Of a stretch of 27,326 nt of DNA, positions 7,354 to 15,424 are shown piece after piece; within the stretch, counting starts at the first letter, position 1; every line of letters starts with the position of its first letter. This DNA comes from JAWXUT01 sp044426075 (GTDB lineage Bacteria > Bacillota > Clostridia > Christensenellales > DTU072). The stretch lies in the NCBI GenBank assembly GCA_044426075.1, contig JAWXUT010000009.1:1-27326 (forward strand). Reading direction: 5' to 3'. Made by a program: the position numbers and the translations under genes. Under the pieces are notes generated by a model. It was not told the DNA's origin and did no database searches. It saw only the letters and a list, made by a program, of their open reading frames with translations.

Positions 7354-7877
7354 AATATTACATTAATAATGGAATAAGCAAAAAAGCACTTGATGCGTAT
7401 GCCTTACAAATAAGAAGGCTGTTTAATTATGAATTTACACCCGTTCTACCCGTACTTGAAATACTAGACATTATGTCAAGCTGTCCCACTTTTGGGTCAT
7501 TTGATTATCAAATTTTAGAAGATAATTGTACCCTCTTTGCAAAAAATGAATTGGCTTTATTCGATTATAAAAATAATATGCTATACATAAAAGAGAGTGT
7601 TTACAATGAAGCATCAGATGGTGTAGGCCGTGCTAGGTTTACAATAGCACACGAACTCTCGCACTGGTTTCTTTTTACCATTTATAATTTATATCCTACT
7701 GAAGAAACAACCGTACTACCTCCAGCTTATCGCGAAATTGAATGGCAAGCTAATTATTTAGCGGGTGTATTATTGGCACCCAATTATTTGTGTTGCAATA
7801 TGAGTGCAGATGATATAGCAAATATTTTTAAAGTTTCACCTGAATGTGCAACAGTTAGGGCGTGTCTTATCAAATAA
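7344..7877 (+). CDS. ImmA/IrrE (COG2856) metallopeptidase
   Basis: A 177-residue protein. The zinc-binding motif HELSH is at residues 103-107, and the third ligand is probably E133 in EWQANYLAGVLLAP, as in the ImmA/IrrE family. The first 80 residues match the family's variable N-terminal part. The start is a TTG inside the end of the XRE gene, so translation is probably coupled. ImmA cleaves its repressor partner; in RosmerTA-like pairs the peptidase is the toxin. No integrase, relaxase or other mobile-element gene is visible nearby, which favours a stand-alone pair or a remnant of an element. Confidence 0.85.
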   Translation: MQVKYYINNGISKKALDAYALQIRRLFNYEFTPVLPVLEILDIMSSCPTFGSFDYQILEDNCTLFAKNELALFDYKNNMLYIKESVYNEASDGVGRARFTIAHELSHWFLFTIYNLYPTEETTVLPPAYREIEWQANYLAGVLLAPNYLCCNMSADDIANIFKVSPECATVRACLIK

Positions 7878-7954
7878 AAACATATAAATATAAACTTAAT
7901 TTTAACATTTTTAGTGATTCGGGCATATTTTAAAGCATAAACGGAGGTTTTAAA

Positions 7955-8455
7955 ATGGATAGCCCATATAGAGTAAATGCACCTTATCCCGCTGTTATTG
8001 CAAGCACAAACAACGCCAAGCAAGCGCGCTGTATTATGGACGATTATAGCGGAAAATATGGTGAATTAACTGCAGTTTTGCAATATATTTATGCCGCATA
8101 CATCTCAAACGCCAACAATGACACAGAACTATACACCCTATTTAGAGGTGTAGCAATTACTGAAATGATGCACCACGAATTGCTGGGCGAAGCGCTTACA
8201 ACTTTTGGCAAAAATCCTATAATTGCGGGCAATGAGCAATATTGGAACGGCTCATTTGTAGCCTACAGCACAATAAGAAATGAGATGTTAATTGATGCCA
8301 TTAAACTGGAAGAAATTGCCATTGCAAACTACAACAAGGCAATTGCGTGCACAAATAATGACAGTTTAAAAAAGCTAATTGCACGCATTATTGAAGATGA
8401 AGAACTTCATTTAAGCCTATTTAAAGACAAATTAACAGTAGGACAGAATTCATAA
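7955..8455 (+). CDS. Ferritin-like di-iron protein
   Basis: A 166-residue four-helix-bundle protein. Ligand-type residues are spaced as in ferritin-like/rubrerythrin-related proteins: E37 (KYGELTAVLQYIY), E70-x2-H73 (TEMMHHELLGEA), E119/E120 in the third helix and E149-x2-H152 (EDEELHLSLF). There is no rubredoxin domain. Likely roles are iron handling or peroxide/oxygen detoxification in an anaerobe. GGAGG at 7942-7946 supports the ATG. It seems to be a single-gene unit, convergent with the aminotransferase gene, and marks the right edge of the accessory island. The exact subfamily (bacterioferritin-like or CotJC/Mn-catalase-like) is uncertain. Confidence 0.8.
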   Translation: MDSPYRVNAPYPAVIASTNNAKQARCIMDDYSGKYGELTAVLQYIYAAYISNANNDTELYTLFRGVAITEMMHHELLGEALTTFGKNPIIAGNEQYWNGSFVAYSTIRNEMLIDAIKLEEIAIANYNKAIACTNNDSLKKLIARIIEDEELHLSLFKDKLTVGQNS

Positions 8456-8489
8456 TTAATAGCCTTTTTCTAAAGGAAAACATAGGGGA

Positions 8490-8618
8490 AGCAGGCATTT
8501 GTGCAATTATATTGTAAGAAGCGGGATTGAAACCAAAATCCTAATGTATACAGACATACATAAGTTTTGGTTTCAACCCCGCTTGTAAAGTTAGATGCGT
8601 GATATATGGTTTTTTACA
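8490..8618. repeat. Dispersed hairpin repeat, copy A
   Basis: The core is a 20-bp stem, AAGCGGGATTGAAACCAAAA (8519-8538) with TTTTGGTTTCAACCCCGCTT (8565-8584), having a single G-T mismatch, capped by TGTATACAGACATAC (8545-8559). The right flank up to TTTTTACA (8611-8618) matches copy B at 17214-17349; the left flank is more diverged. The core stem has no T-run behind it on either strand, so it is not a classical terminator, although it sits between convergent genes. Confidence 0.75.
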
Positions 8619-8633
8619 TTAAAATACGTGTTC

Positions 8634-9815
8634 TTAATAGGTCTTAATCAACGCTTCAAATGCGGGCAATGAATTCACTATGGTTTCATAAGCTACGCAG
8701 TAGGAAATTCTTACATAACCTGGTACGCCAAATGAGTCGCCCGGTACAATTAATAGTTCGTGATTTTGTGCCCTTTTTGAAAAGGCGTTGGCGTCTAATT
8801 CTGGGGACTTTACAAATAGATAAAATGCTCCGTCTGGGTGCACCGCGGTGTATCCCATTTTAGTTAAAGCGTTGTATAATGTGTCACGATTATTTTTGTA
8901 GTAAGTTAAATCTGTTTGCGCATTTATGCACTTTTGGATAACCAATTGCATTAAACTGGGGGCACAAACATAGCCTAATGCTCTACCCGCGCCACATAGT
9001 GCAAGATATAAATTATCGCTGTCTTCGGCTTCATTATTAACTGCAATGTAACCTATGCGCTCACCCGGCAAGCTTAGTGATTTGCTGTAACTGTAACACA
9101 CTATGGTGTTTTTATAGTAGTTCATTAAGTATGGCACAAATGCGTTATCGTAGGCAATTTCTCTGTATGGTTCATCTGAAATTAAGTATATTGGCGCACC
9201 AAATTCTGCTGACTTTTTGTTTAGTATTTTGCAAAGAGCAATTATGCTTTCTTCTGAATATATAACGCCAGATGGGTTGTTTGGTGAATTTAAAATAACC
9301 GCCTTAGTTTTTGCTGTAATTGCTTTTTCAAAAGCCGCTATGTCAAGTTGAAAATTGTTATCTTTTACTGGAATCACTTTTAATGAGCCGCCAGTTGCTT
9401 CTACAAAAACTGTGTATTCTGGAAAGAATGGTGCAAATGTTATAAATTCGTCTTGGCCTTCGTTTAAAGCGCGCAATGTTATCATCAATGATGCCGCTGC
9501 CCCTACTGTTACATAGATGTTGTTTGCGGTCAACTTTGTGCTAAAACGCTCGTTTATGTTGTTTGCGATAGCTTCTCTTGTTGGCAATGCACCTTGTGCA
9601 CTTGTGTAGCTGTGTATAGCTGTTGCGGGCATTGTTGAAAAAATTTCTGTTATTGCTTCATTTACGCAGTCGGGCGCGGGAACATTTGGGTTGCCTAGGC
9701 TAAAATCGTACACATTTTCTGCACCGATTTCTTGCTTCCTTTTAGCTCCAAACTCAAATAGGTCGCGGATAACAGAACGCTTGCTTCCTAACAAATACAT
9801 ATCTTCTGAAAACAT
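8634..9815 (-). CDS. Pyridoxal-phosphate aminotransferase, class I/II (aspartate-type)
   Basis: A 393-residue fold-type I aminotransferase, normal length for the AspC-like group. Visible features are the N-terminal SLGNPNVPAP substrate loop (39-48), NSPNNPSG (176-183) for cofactor binding, DEPYRE (214-219) with the pyridine-nitrogen Asp, and the Schiff-base lysine K245 in YSYSKSLSLPGERIG. It probably transfers amino groups between an amino acid and 2-oxoglutarate; the substrate cannot be fixed from sequence. AAGGAG lies 6 bases before the ATG, and a promoter is visible at 9845-9873. It is a single gene, divergent from the leucine operon. Confidence 0.88.
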   Translation of the reverse strand: MFSEDMYLLGSKRSVIRDLFEFGAKRKQEIGAENVYDFSLGNPNVPAPDCVNEAITEIFSTMPATAIHSYTSAQGALPTREAIANNINERFSTKLTANNIYVTVGAAASLMITLRALNEGQDEFITFAPFFPEYTVFVEATGGSLKVIPVKDNNFQLDIAAFEKAITAKTKAVILNSPNNPSGVIYSEESIIALCKILNKKSAEFGAPIYLISDEPYREIAYDNAFVPYLMNYYKNTIVCYSYSKSLSLPGERIGYIAVNNEAEDSDNLYLALCGAGRALGYVCAPSLMQLVIQKCINAQTDLTYYKNNRDTLYNALTKMGYTAVHPDGAFYLFVKSPELDANAFSKRAQNHELLIVPGDSFGVPGYVRISYCVAYETIVNSLPAFEALIKTY

Positions 9816-9844
9816 ATAAATCTCCTTAATTATTAAGTGCTTTT

Positions 9845-9873
9845 AGTATATCAAATTTTGCTTGTTTAGTCAA
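9845..9873 (-). promoter_or_regulatory. Promoter of the aminotransferase gene
   Basis: On the minus strand TTGACT (9868-9873) and TATACT (9845-9850) have 17-bp spacing, about 30 bp before the start codon. Confidence 0.65.
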
Positions 9874-9980
9874 ATACTACAATGAAATTGTTTCTGGCAT
9901 AAAGGTTGTATATTTTTGGTAGTTTTTGCGAATTTTCTCAAATATATCGACGGTTTTTATAATTTAATTGTATTAAATGG

Positions 9981-10009
9981 TTGCTATTATGAATATAAAG
10001 TTATATAAT
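9981..10009 (+). promoter_or_regulatory. Promoter of the leucine operon
   Basis: TTGCTA (9981-9986) and TATAAT (10004-10009) with 17-bp spacing. The leader would be only about 40 nt and carries GAGGT (10048-10052) before the ATG. There is no T-box motif or terminator hairpin, so no tRNA-sensing attenuation is visible here. I see nothing else in 9874-9980. Confidence 0.6.
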
Positions 10010-10057
10010 TACATAAATAGTATTTTTTATTATAAATGACGACAAATGAGGTAGACA

Positions 10058-11746
10058 ATGAAAAGAGGATATGAAAAGTACAAAGCATTCCCACAAGTTG
10101 GGATAGCAGACAGAACTTGGCCAGACAAGCGCATTGAGAGCGCTCCAATTTGGTGCAGTGTTGACCTGCGTGACGGCAATCAAGCGTTGGTAACTCCTAT
10201 GAACTTTGCGCAAAAGCTCGAGTTTTTTGCAATGCTAGTTAAAATGGGATTTAAAGAAATTGAAGTTGGATTCCCATCAGCATCAGAAACTGAATATGAA
10301 ATCCTGCGTGCATTAATAGAACAAAATTTAATTCCAGAAGATGTAACACTACAAGTGTTGGTGCAAGCGCGCGAACATTTAATTCGCAAAACATATGAAT
10401 CAATTAAAGGTGCAAAAAATGTAATAGTGCATTTTTACAATTCAACATCAACATTACAAAGAAAAGCCGTATTCAATATGGATCAACAAGGCATAACGGA
10501 TATTGCGGTTGCTGGCGCAAAACTTATAAAAGAGCTTGGCGACAAGGCTATTGCAGAAGGCACAAATATAAGATACGAGTATTCTCCCGAGAGTTTTACT
10601 GGAACCGAGCTTGATTTTGCATTAAACATATGTGAAGCAGTGCTTGACGCGCTTGAAGCGGATGCAGAAAATAGGGTTATTTTAAATCTTCCTGCAACAG
10701 TAGAGATGTCAACACCTAACATATATGCAGATCAAATTGAGTATTTCTGCCGCAATTTAAAAGGCAGAGAACGTGCTATAATCAGTTTGCATCCTCATAA
10801 TGACAGAGGCACTTGTGTTGCAAGCACTGAACTTGGTTTGCTTGCGGGTGCGGAGCGTGTTGAAGGCACTGTTTTTGGCAATGGTGAGAGAACGGGCAAT
10901 GCGGATATAGTAAATATCGCATTAAATATGTTCACACAAGGTATAGACCCTAAGTTGAACCTTACAAATTTACCAGAGGTTCGCAAAGTGTTTGAGCACA
11001 ACACCGGTATGCAAGTGGGCGAAAGGCATCCTTACGTGGGCACATTGGTGTTTACTGCATTCAGCGGTTCGCATCAAGACGCAATTAATAAAGGATTAAA
11101 ATATCGCAAAAATATCAATTCTGACATATGGGAAGTGCCATATTTGCCTATTGACCCCGCTGATGTTGGGCGCGAATATGAACCAATTATCCGCATAAAC
11201 AGTCAATCTGGCAAGGGTGGCGCGGCATTTATAATGGAAAACGACTTCGGTTATGTGCTTCCAAAGAAAATGCATCCAGAGTTTGGTGCAGTTATCAAAG
11301 CTAATTGCGATAAACTTGGCAGAGAACTCACAAAATTTGAAATCTTTGAGATTTTCAACAAAGAATATGTAGAAATCAATGAACCATATCGCCTTGTTTC
11401 ACAAAAGGTGAAATTTAAAGAAACCGATAGTGGTGAGCTAGTTACATATGAGGGTATAATTGCTTCAAACAAGGGCGAGACAACAATTGTCGGCGAAGGT
11501 AACGGCCCAATTGACGCGTTCTTCAAAGCGCTTGCAACACTTGGTCTAGATAAGTACAAATTTGTATCATATAGTGAACACGCAGACTCAACTGGTTCAG
11601 ATGCAAAAGCTATTGCATATATTGAAATTATGAAACCAAATCACCAAAGCATTTATGGTGTAGGAATAGATAGCAGCATCAATATGGCATCAATAAAAGG
11701 TGTTATAAGTGCAATTAACAGAGCAATTATCAGCGAGAAAGAATAA
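10058..11746 (+). CDS. leuA: 2-isopropylmalate synthase, long (type 2) form
   Basis: It condenses acetyl-CoA with 2-oxoisovalerate, the first step of leucine synthesis. At 562 residues it is the long form known from yeast, actinobacteria and some Firmicutes rather than the E. coli form of about 520. The N-terminal part starts with a strap segment (YKAFPQVGIADRTWPDK), followed by the catalytic TIM barrel: R38-D39 in SVDLRDGNQ, metal ligands in HPHNDRG (245-251) and FGNGERTGN (273-281). Residues about 430-562 form the LeuA allosteric dimer domain, ending SINMASIKGVISAINRA, so feedback by leucine is expected. It is first in the operon, 12 bases before leuC. Confidence 0.95.
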   Translation: MKRGYEKYKAFPQVGIADRTWPDKRIESAPIWCSVDLRDGNQALVTPMNFAQKLEFFAMLVKMGFKEIEVGFPSASETEYEILRALIEQNLIPEDVTLQVLVQAREHLIRKTYESIKGAKNVIVHFYNSTSTLQRKAVFNMDQQGITDIAVAGAKLIKELGDKAIAEGTNIRYEYSPESFTGTELDFALNICEAVLDALEADAENRVILNLPATVEMSTPNIYADQIEYFCRNLKGRERAIISLHPHNDRGTCVASTELGLLAGAERVEGTVFGNGERTGNADIVNIALNMFTQGIDPKLNLTNLPEVRKVFEHNTGMQVGERHPYVGTLVFTAFSGSHQDAINKGLKYRKNINSDIWEVPYLPIDPADVGREYEPIIRINSQSGKGGAAFIMENDFGYVLPKKMHPEFGAVIKANCDKLGRELTKFEIFEIFNKEYVEINEPYRLVSQKVKFKETDSGELVTYEGIIASNKGETTIVGEGNGPIDAFFKALATLGLDKYKFVSYSEHADSTGSDAKAIAYIEIMKPNHQSIYGVGIDSSINMASIKGVISAINRAIISEKE

Positions 11747-11758
11747 AAGGAGAGCAAA

Positions 11759-13018
11759 ATGGGGCAAACAATAACACAAAAAATATTGGCTAAAAAAGCA
11801 GGGCTTAAAAGCGTTAAAGCGGGAGAGCTAATAACAGCAGAACTAGATATTGTGCTTGCAAACGATATAACTGCACCAGTTGCAATTGCAGAGTTTAAAA
11901 AAATGGGAGCAAAAAAGGTATACAACAAAAACAACATTGTGCTTGTACCAGACCACTTTGTTCCAAACAAAGATATAAAAAGTGCCGAGCAAGCAAAAGT
12001 TGTTCGTGAATTTTCAAAAGCACAAGGCATTGTAAATTATTTTGAGCTAGGTTGTATGGGAATTGAGCACGCTCTTTTACCAGAAAAAGGACTAGTAACC
12101 GCGGGTGACTGCATTATTGGTGCCGATTCACACACTTGCACATATGGCGCGTTGGGAGCATTTGCAACTGGCGTTGGTAGCACAGATATGGCGGCGGGTA
12201 TGGCTGAGGGCTATGCTTGGTTCAAGGTGCCAGAAGCAATTAAAGTTAACATAACCGGCACACCAAACAAGTATGTAAGCGGAAAAGATATCATTTTATA
12301 CCTTATAGGCAAAATTGGGGTTGACGGCGCAAGATATATGTCACTTGAATTTATGGGCGACGGGCTAAAACACATCAGTATGGATAGCCGTTTTAGTATG
12401 GCAAATATGGCAATTGAAGCGGGCGCAAAAAATGGAATATTTGAAGTTGACAGTTTAACTCTAGATTATATTGCAGAGCATTCTGTAAAGCCATATGAAA
12501 TTTTCACTGCAGATGACGATGCGGAATACGCATATACATTGGATATTGATTTAAGTACAATTTCACCAATGGTAGCATATCCTCACTTGCCATCAAACAC
12601 ACACAAGGCAGAAGATAGCAATCACATTATGATAGACCAAGTTGTAATCGGAAGCTGTACAAATGGCAGAATTGAAGATATGAGGCAAACTGCAGAGATA
12701 TTCAAAGGCAGAAAAGTAGCTGATGGGGTTAGATGTATCGTAATTCCAGCAACACAAAAAGTATGGTTACAATGTGTGCAAGAAGGATTAATGGAAATCT
12801 TCATAAATGCAAACATAGCAGTTAGCACACCAACATGCGGACCTTGTTTGGGCGGGCATATGGGCATACTTGCAAAAGGTGAGCGCTGTGTGGCAACCAC
12901 AAACCGCAACTTTGTAGGCAGAATGGGTCACGTAGAAAGTGAAATTTATCTAGCTAGCCCTTACGTAGCCAGTGCAAGCGCAATTGCAGGTTACATCACA
13001 ACACCAGACAAGTTATAG
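11759..13018 (+). CDS. leuC: 3-isopropylmalate dehydratase, large subunit
   Basis: A 419-residue aconitase-family subunit. It holds the [4Fe-4S] cluster through C300 (GSCTNGR), C360 and C363 (TCGPCLGG), and has GADSHTCTYGALGAFATGVGSTD (121-143). The length fits the short LeuC/HacA-type dehydratases with separate subunits. With LeuD it isomerises 2- to 3-isopropylmalate. Because leuA, leuD and leuB flank it, the leucine assignment is safer than homoaconitase. It ends 14 bases before leuD. Confidence 0.94.
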   Translation: MGQTITQKILAKKAGLKSVKAGELITAELDIVLANDITAPVAIAEFKKMGAKKVYNKNNIVLVPDHFVPNKDIKSAEQAKVVREFSKAQGIVNYFELGCMGIEHALLPEKGLVTAGDCIIGADSHTCTYGALGAFATGVGSTDMAAGMAEGYAWFKVPEAIKVNITGTPNKYVSGKDIILYLIGKIGVDGARYMSLEFMGDGLKHISMDSRFSMANMAIEAGAKNGIFEVDSLTLDYIAEHSVKPYEIFTADDDAEYAYTLDIDLSTISPMVAYPHLPSNTHKAEDSNHIMIDQVVIGSCTNGRIEDMRQTAEIFKGRKVADGVRCIVIPATQKVWLQCVQEGLMEIFINANIAVSTPTCGPCLGGHMGILAKGERCVATTNRNFVGRMGHVESEIYLASPYVASASAIAGYITTPDKL

Positions 13019-13032
13019 GAGGCAATATTATT

Positions 13033-13530
13033 ATGGAATTTATCGGAAAAACACATAAATATGGCGATAATATAGATACAGACGTAATTATTCCCGCAAG
13101 ATATTTAACAACATCAGACCCAAAAGAGTTGGCAAAATGTTGTATGGAAGATATTGATGCAAATTTCAGCAAAATTGTAAAAGTTGGTGATATTATGGTA
13201 GCTGGGGCAAACTTTGGTTGTGGCTCTAGCCGTGAACACGCACCAATCGCAATAAAAGGTTGTGGCGTAAGTGCAGTTATTGCAGAGAGTTTTGCACGTA
13301 TATTCTACAGAAACGCAATCAATATTGGATTGCCAATTTTAGAATGCAAGGCTGCAGCTATTGCAATAAAAGCGGGTGACACTGTTAGTATCAATTTAGA
13401 TAACGGCGTTATCAAAGATATAACAACGGGTGAAGAGTTTAAGGCAGAACCCTTCCCACAATTTATACAAGAACTTATTAGAGTTGGCGGATTAGTAGAG
13501 TATATTAAGGAGAAGAATAGTGACATATAA
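13033..13530 (+). CDS. leuD: 3-isopropylmalate dehydratase, small subunit
   Basis: A 165-residue swivel-domain subunit. YGDNIDTDVIIPARYL (10-24) and GANFGCGSSREHAPIAI (58-74) are the family signatures. AGGAGG lies just before the start. Its last codons overlap the GTG start of leuB by 11 bases, indicating coupled translation. Confidence 0.93.
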   Translation: MEFIGKTHKYGDNIDTDVIIPARYLTTSDPKELAKCCMEDIDANFSKIVKVGDIMVAGANFGCGSSREHAPIAIKGCGVSAVIAESFARIFYRNAINIGLPILECKAAAIAIKAGDTVSINLDNGVIKDITTGEEFKAEPFPQFIQELIRVGGLVEYIKEKNSDI

Positions 13531-14584
13531 AATTGTAGTTTTACCAGGTGACGGCATCGGTGTAGAAGTTACAGCTGCCGCTGTTGGCGTATTAAAGGCT
13601 GTTGCAAAAAAGCTTGATTTTCAGGTTGAGCTAGACCAACAACTAATTGGAGGCAGTGCCTATGATAAAACCGGCAGTCCTCTTCCACAATCCACAATAG
13701 ACGCGTGTAGGGTATCCAATGGCGTACTTTTGGGAGCCGTAGGTGGATATAAATGGGATAATCTTTCTGGATCATTGCGACCAGAAGCGGGATTACTTGG
13801 CATAAGAAAAGCATTAAATTTGTTCGCAAATATCAGACCCGCACGTATTTTTACCGCACTAAAAGAAGCTTCACCTTTAAAAAATAGCATTATAAAAGAC
13901 GGGCTAGATATAGTAATAGTTCGTGAGCTTACGGGTGGCATTTACTTTGGCGAGCGTGGCGGAGATGAAAATTCTGCATATGATACAGAGATGTACACCG
14001 TTAGTGAAATCGAGCGCATTGTTCGTGTAGGATTTGAGACTGCAATGGGCAGAAATAAAAAGTTGTGTTGCGTAGATAAGGCAAATGTGCTTGAATCAAG
14101 TAGGTTATGGCGCAAAGTTGCAAACAAAGTGCACGAGGAATATAGCGAGGTGGAATTGTCATATATGTATGTAGATAACTGTGCTATGCAACTAGTTAAA
14201 AATCCTATGCAGTTTGATGTAATAGTAACAAACAACATATTTGGTGATATATTGTCAGATGAAGCAGCTATGATATCTGGTTCAATTGGAATGTTGTCAT
14301 CTGCAAGTTTAAACGAAGGCAAACTAGGTATGTATGAAGGCATACACGGTTCAGCGCCCGACATAGCAGGCAAAAACATTGCAAATCCACTTGCAACAAT
14401 ATTATCAGTTGCGCTTATGTTTAAACACTCTTTGGGAGAAGATGAGGGTGCGGTTCTAATTGAAAACGCAGTAGCAAAAGCATTAGATGAGGCACGCACA
14501 GCAGATATAAAAACAGAAAACTTGCCCGTTATCGGAACAATTGAAATGGGCGCATTAGTAGAAAAATTCATAATGGAGGCATAA
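13520..14584 (+). CDS. leuB: 3-isopropylmalate dehydrogenase
   Basis: A 354-residue NAD-dependent oxidative decarboxylase giving 2-oxoisocaproate. It has GDGIGVEV near the N-terminus, GSLRPEAGLLGIRKALNLF (isopropylmalate-specific loop, about 85-103), VRELTGGIYFGERG, DKANVLESSRLWRKV and the metal-binding FGDILSDEAAMISGSIGMLSS. The start is GTG 13520, inside the end of leuD, preceded by an AAGGAG. All family blocks are intact. Confidence 0.95.
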   Translation: MTYKIVVLPGDGIGVEVTAAAVGVLKAVAKKLDFQVELDQQLIGGSAYDKTGSPLPQSTIDACRVSNGVLLGAVGGYKWDNLSGSLRPEAGLLGIRKALNLFANIRPARIFTALKEASPLKNSIIKDGLDIVIVRELTGGIYFGERGGDENSAYDTEMYTVSEIERIVRVGFETAMGRNKKLCCVDKANVLESSRLWRKVANKVHEEYSEVELSYMYVDNCAMQLVKNPMQFDVIVTNNIFGDILSDEAAMISGSIGMLSSASLNEGKLGMYEGIHGSAPDIAGKNIANPLATILSVALMFKHSLGEDEGAVLIENAVAKALDEARTADIKTENLPVIGTIEMGALVEKFIMEA

Positions 14585-14587
14585 ACA

Positions 14588-15340
14588 ATGCAATTTGAAA
14601 GTATCCACAATTTTAGAGACTTGGGCGGAATATCCACCATAGATGGCAAAAAAATCAAAAGCGGACTATTTTTCCGCAGTGCAATGCTAGATGATGCAAC
14701 AGATAGTGACATTGAAAAAATGAAGTTGCTAAACATAAAGCAGATATTCGACTATAGAGATGCTGGCGAAAACACAAGACTAAAGCGTGATGTATACAAA
14801 CTAATTGGCGTAAAACATTTGAATTATGAAGTTGGCTTAAATAATGATAAACTATTCAAATTACAAAACGGTCGCAGTGCAATTGATGCATTAAAAGGCG
14901 TAAAGTTAGAAGATGTAATGGAAACTTATCGCAGTTTGCCATTTAACAACGAAGGTTATCGCTCAATGGTAACCGCGCTAAAATCCGACAGCTTGCCTTT
15001 GTGGCAACATTGTTCTGCTGGTAAAGACCGCGCGGGTATGGGTTCAGCCCTACTTCTCGCAATTTTGGGTGTAGGATATGACGAAATTCTAGCCGACTAT
15101 ATGCTTAGTATGCAAGTTAGAAACTACATAAGGGGAGTTGTTGCAGGGCATATCCCTTGGGGAGTAAGAACACTAATATTATCCCGCCTCGAACCCCTTT
15201 ACATAGTGGATAAAAAACTTTTAGATGCAGCAGTTACTGCAATTATGGATAGATACGGCAATCTAGAAGCCTACCTACTAGGCGAATACAACCTAGATGC
15301 GCAAAAACTCGCAGATCTCCGCGCAAAATATACCGAATAA
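14588..15340 (+). CDS. Tyrosine-phosphatase-like protein (Y_phosphatase3 family)
   Basis: A 250-residue protein. It has NFRDLGG (8-14), FRSAML, and the P-loop HCSAGKDRAG (141-150) with catalytic C142 and R148 in the C-x5-R arrangement. This is the PF13350-type phosphatase family; proteins in it dephosphorylate phosphotyrosine or phosphoinositides, but the physiological substrate here is unknown. It starts 3 bases after leuB, with GGAGG at 14575-14579, and shares the operon's terminator. A role in leucine metabolism is not implied; it may simply be carried along. Confidence 0.85.
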   Translation: MQFESIHNFRDLGGISTIDGKKIKSGLFFRSAMLDDATDSDIEKMKLLNIKQIFDYRDAGENTRLKRDVYKLIGVKHLNYEVGLNNDKLFKLQNGRSAIDALKGVKLEDVMETYRSLPFNNEGYRSMVTALKSDSLPLWQHCSAGKDRAGMGSALLLAILGVGYDEILADYMLSMQVRNYIRGVVAGHIPWGVRTLILSRLEPLYIVDKKLLDAAVTAIMDRYGNLEAYLLGEYNLDAQKLADLRAKYTE

Positions 15341-15370
15341 CCCAACAACAAAAAACATTACAAAAATAAA

Positions 15371-15405
15371 GGCTGTAAAGAAACAATTTCTTTACAGCCC
15401 ATTTT
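15371..15405. terminator. Bidirectional rho-independent terminator
   Basis: A perfect 13-bp stem, GGCTGTAAAGAAA (15371-15383) and TTTCTTTACAGCC (15387-15399), has a three-base loop. T-runs lie on both sides (CATTTTT on the plus strand, TTTATTTTTG on the minus strand). It serves the leucine operon and the convergent LRR gene. Confidence 0.9.
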
Positions 15406-15424
15406 TATATGCTGTTAATATATA

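Noticed and set aside
8519..8584. Reading the copy A hairpin as a CRISPR repeat or an ordinary terminator.
   Set aside because: There is only one such unit with no spaced repeats, and neither strand of the core stem has a T-run behind it.
10010..10057. A T-box or leucine leader-peptide attenuator before leuA.
   Set aside because: The leader is too short and has no T-box sequence, leucine-codon run or terminator stem.
13942..14736. A 264-codon minus-strand open frame opposite leuB and the phosphatase gene.
   Set aside because: It is the mirror of two clearly conserved plus-strand genes, rich in serine and isoleucine as expected of antisense reading, with no start signal.
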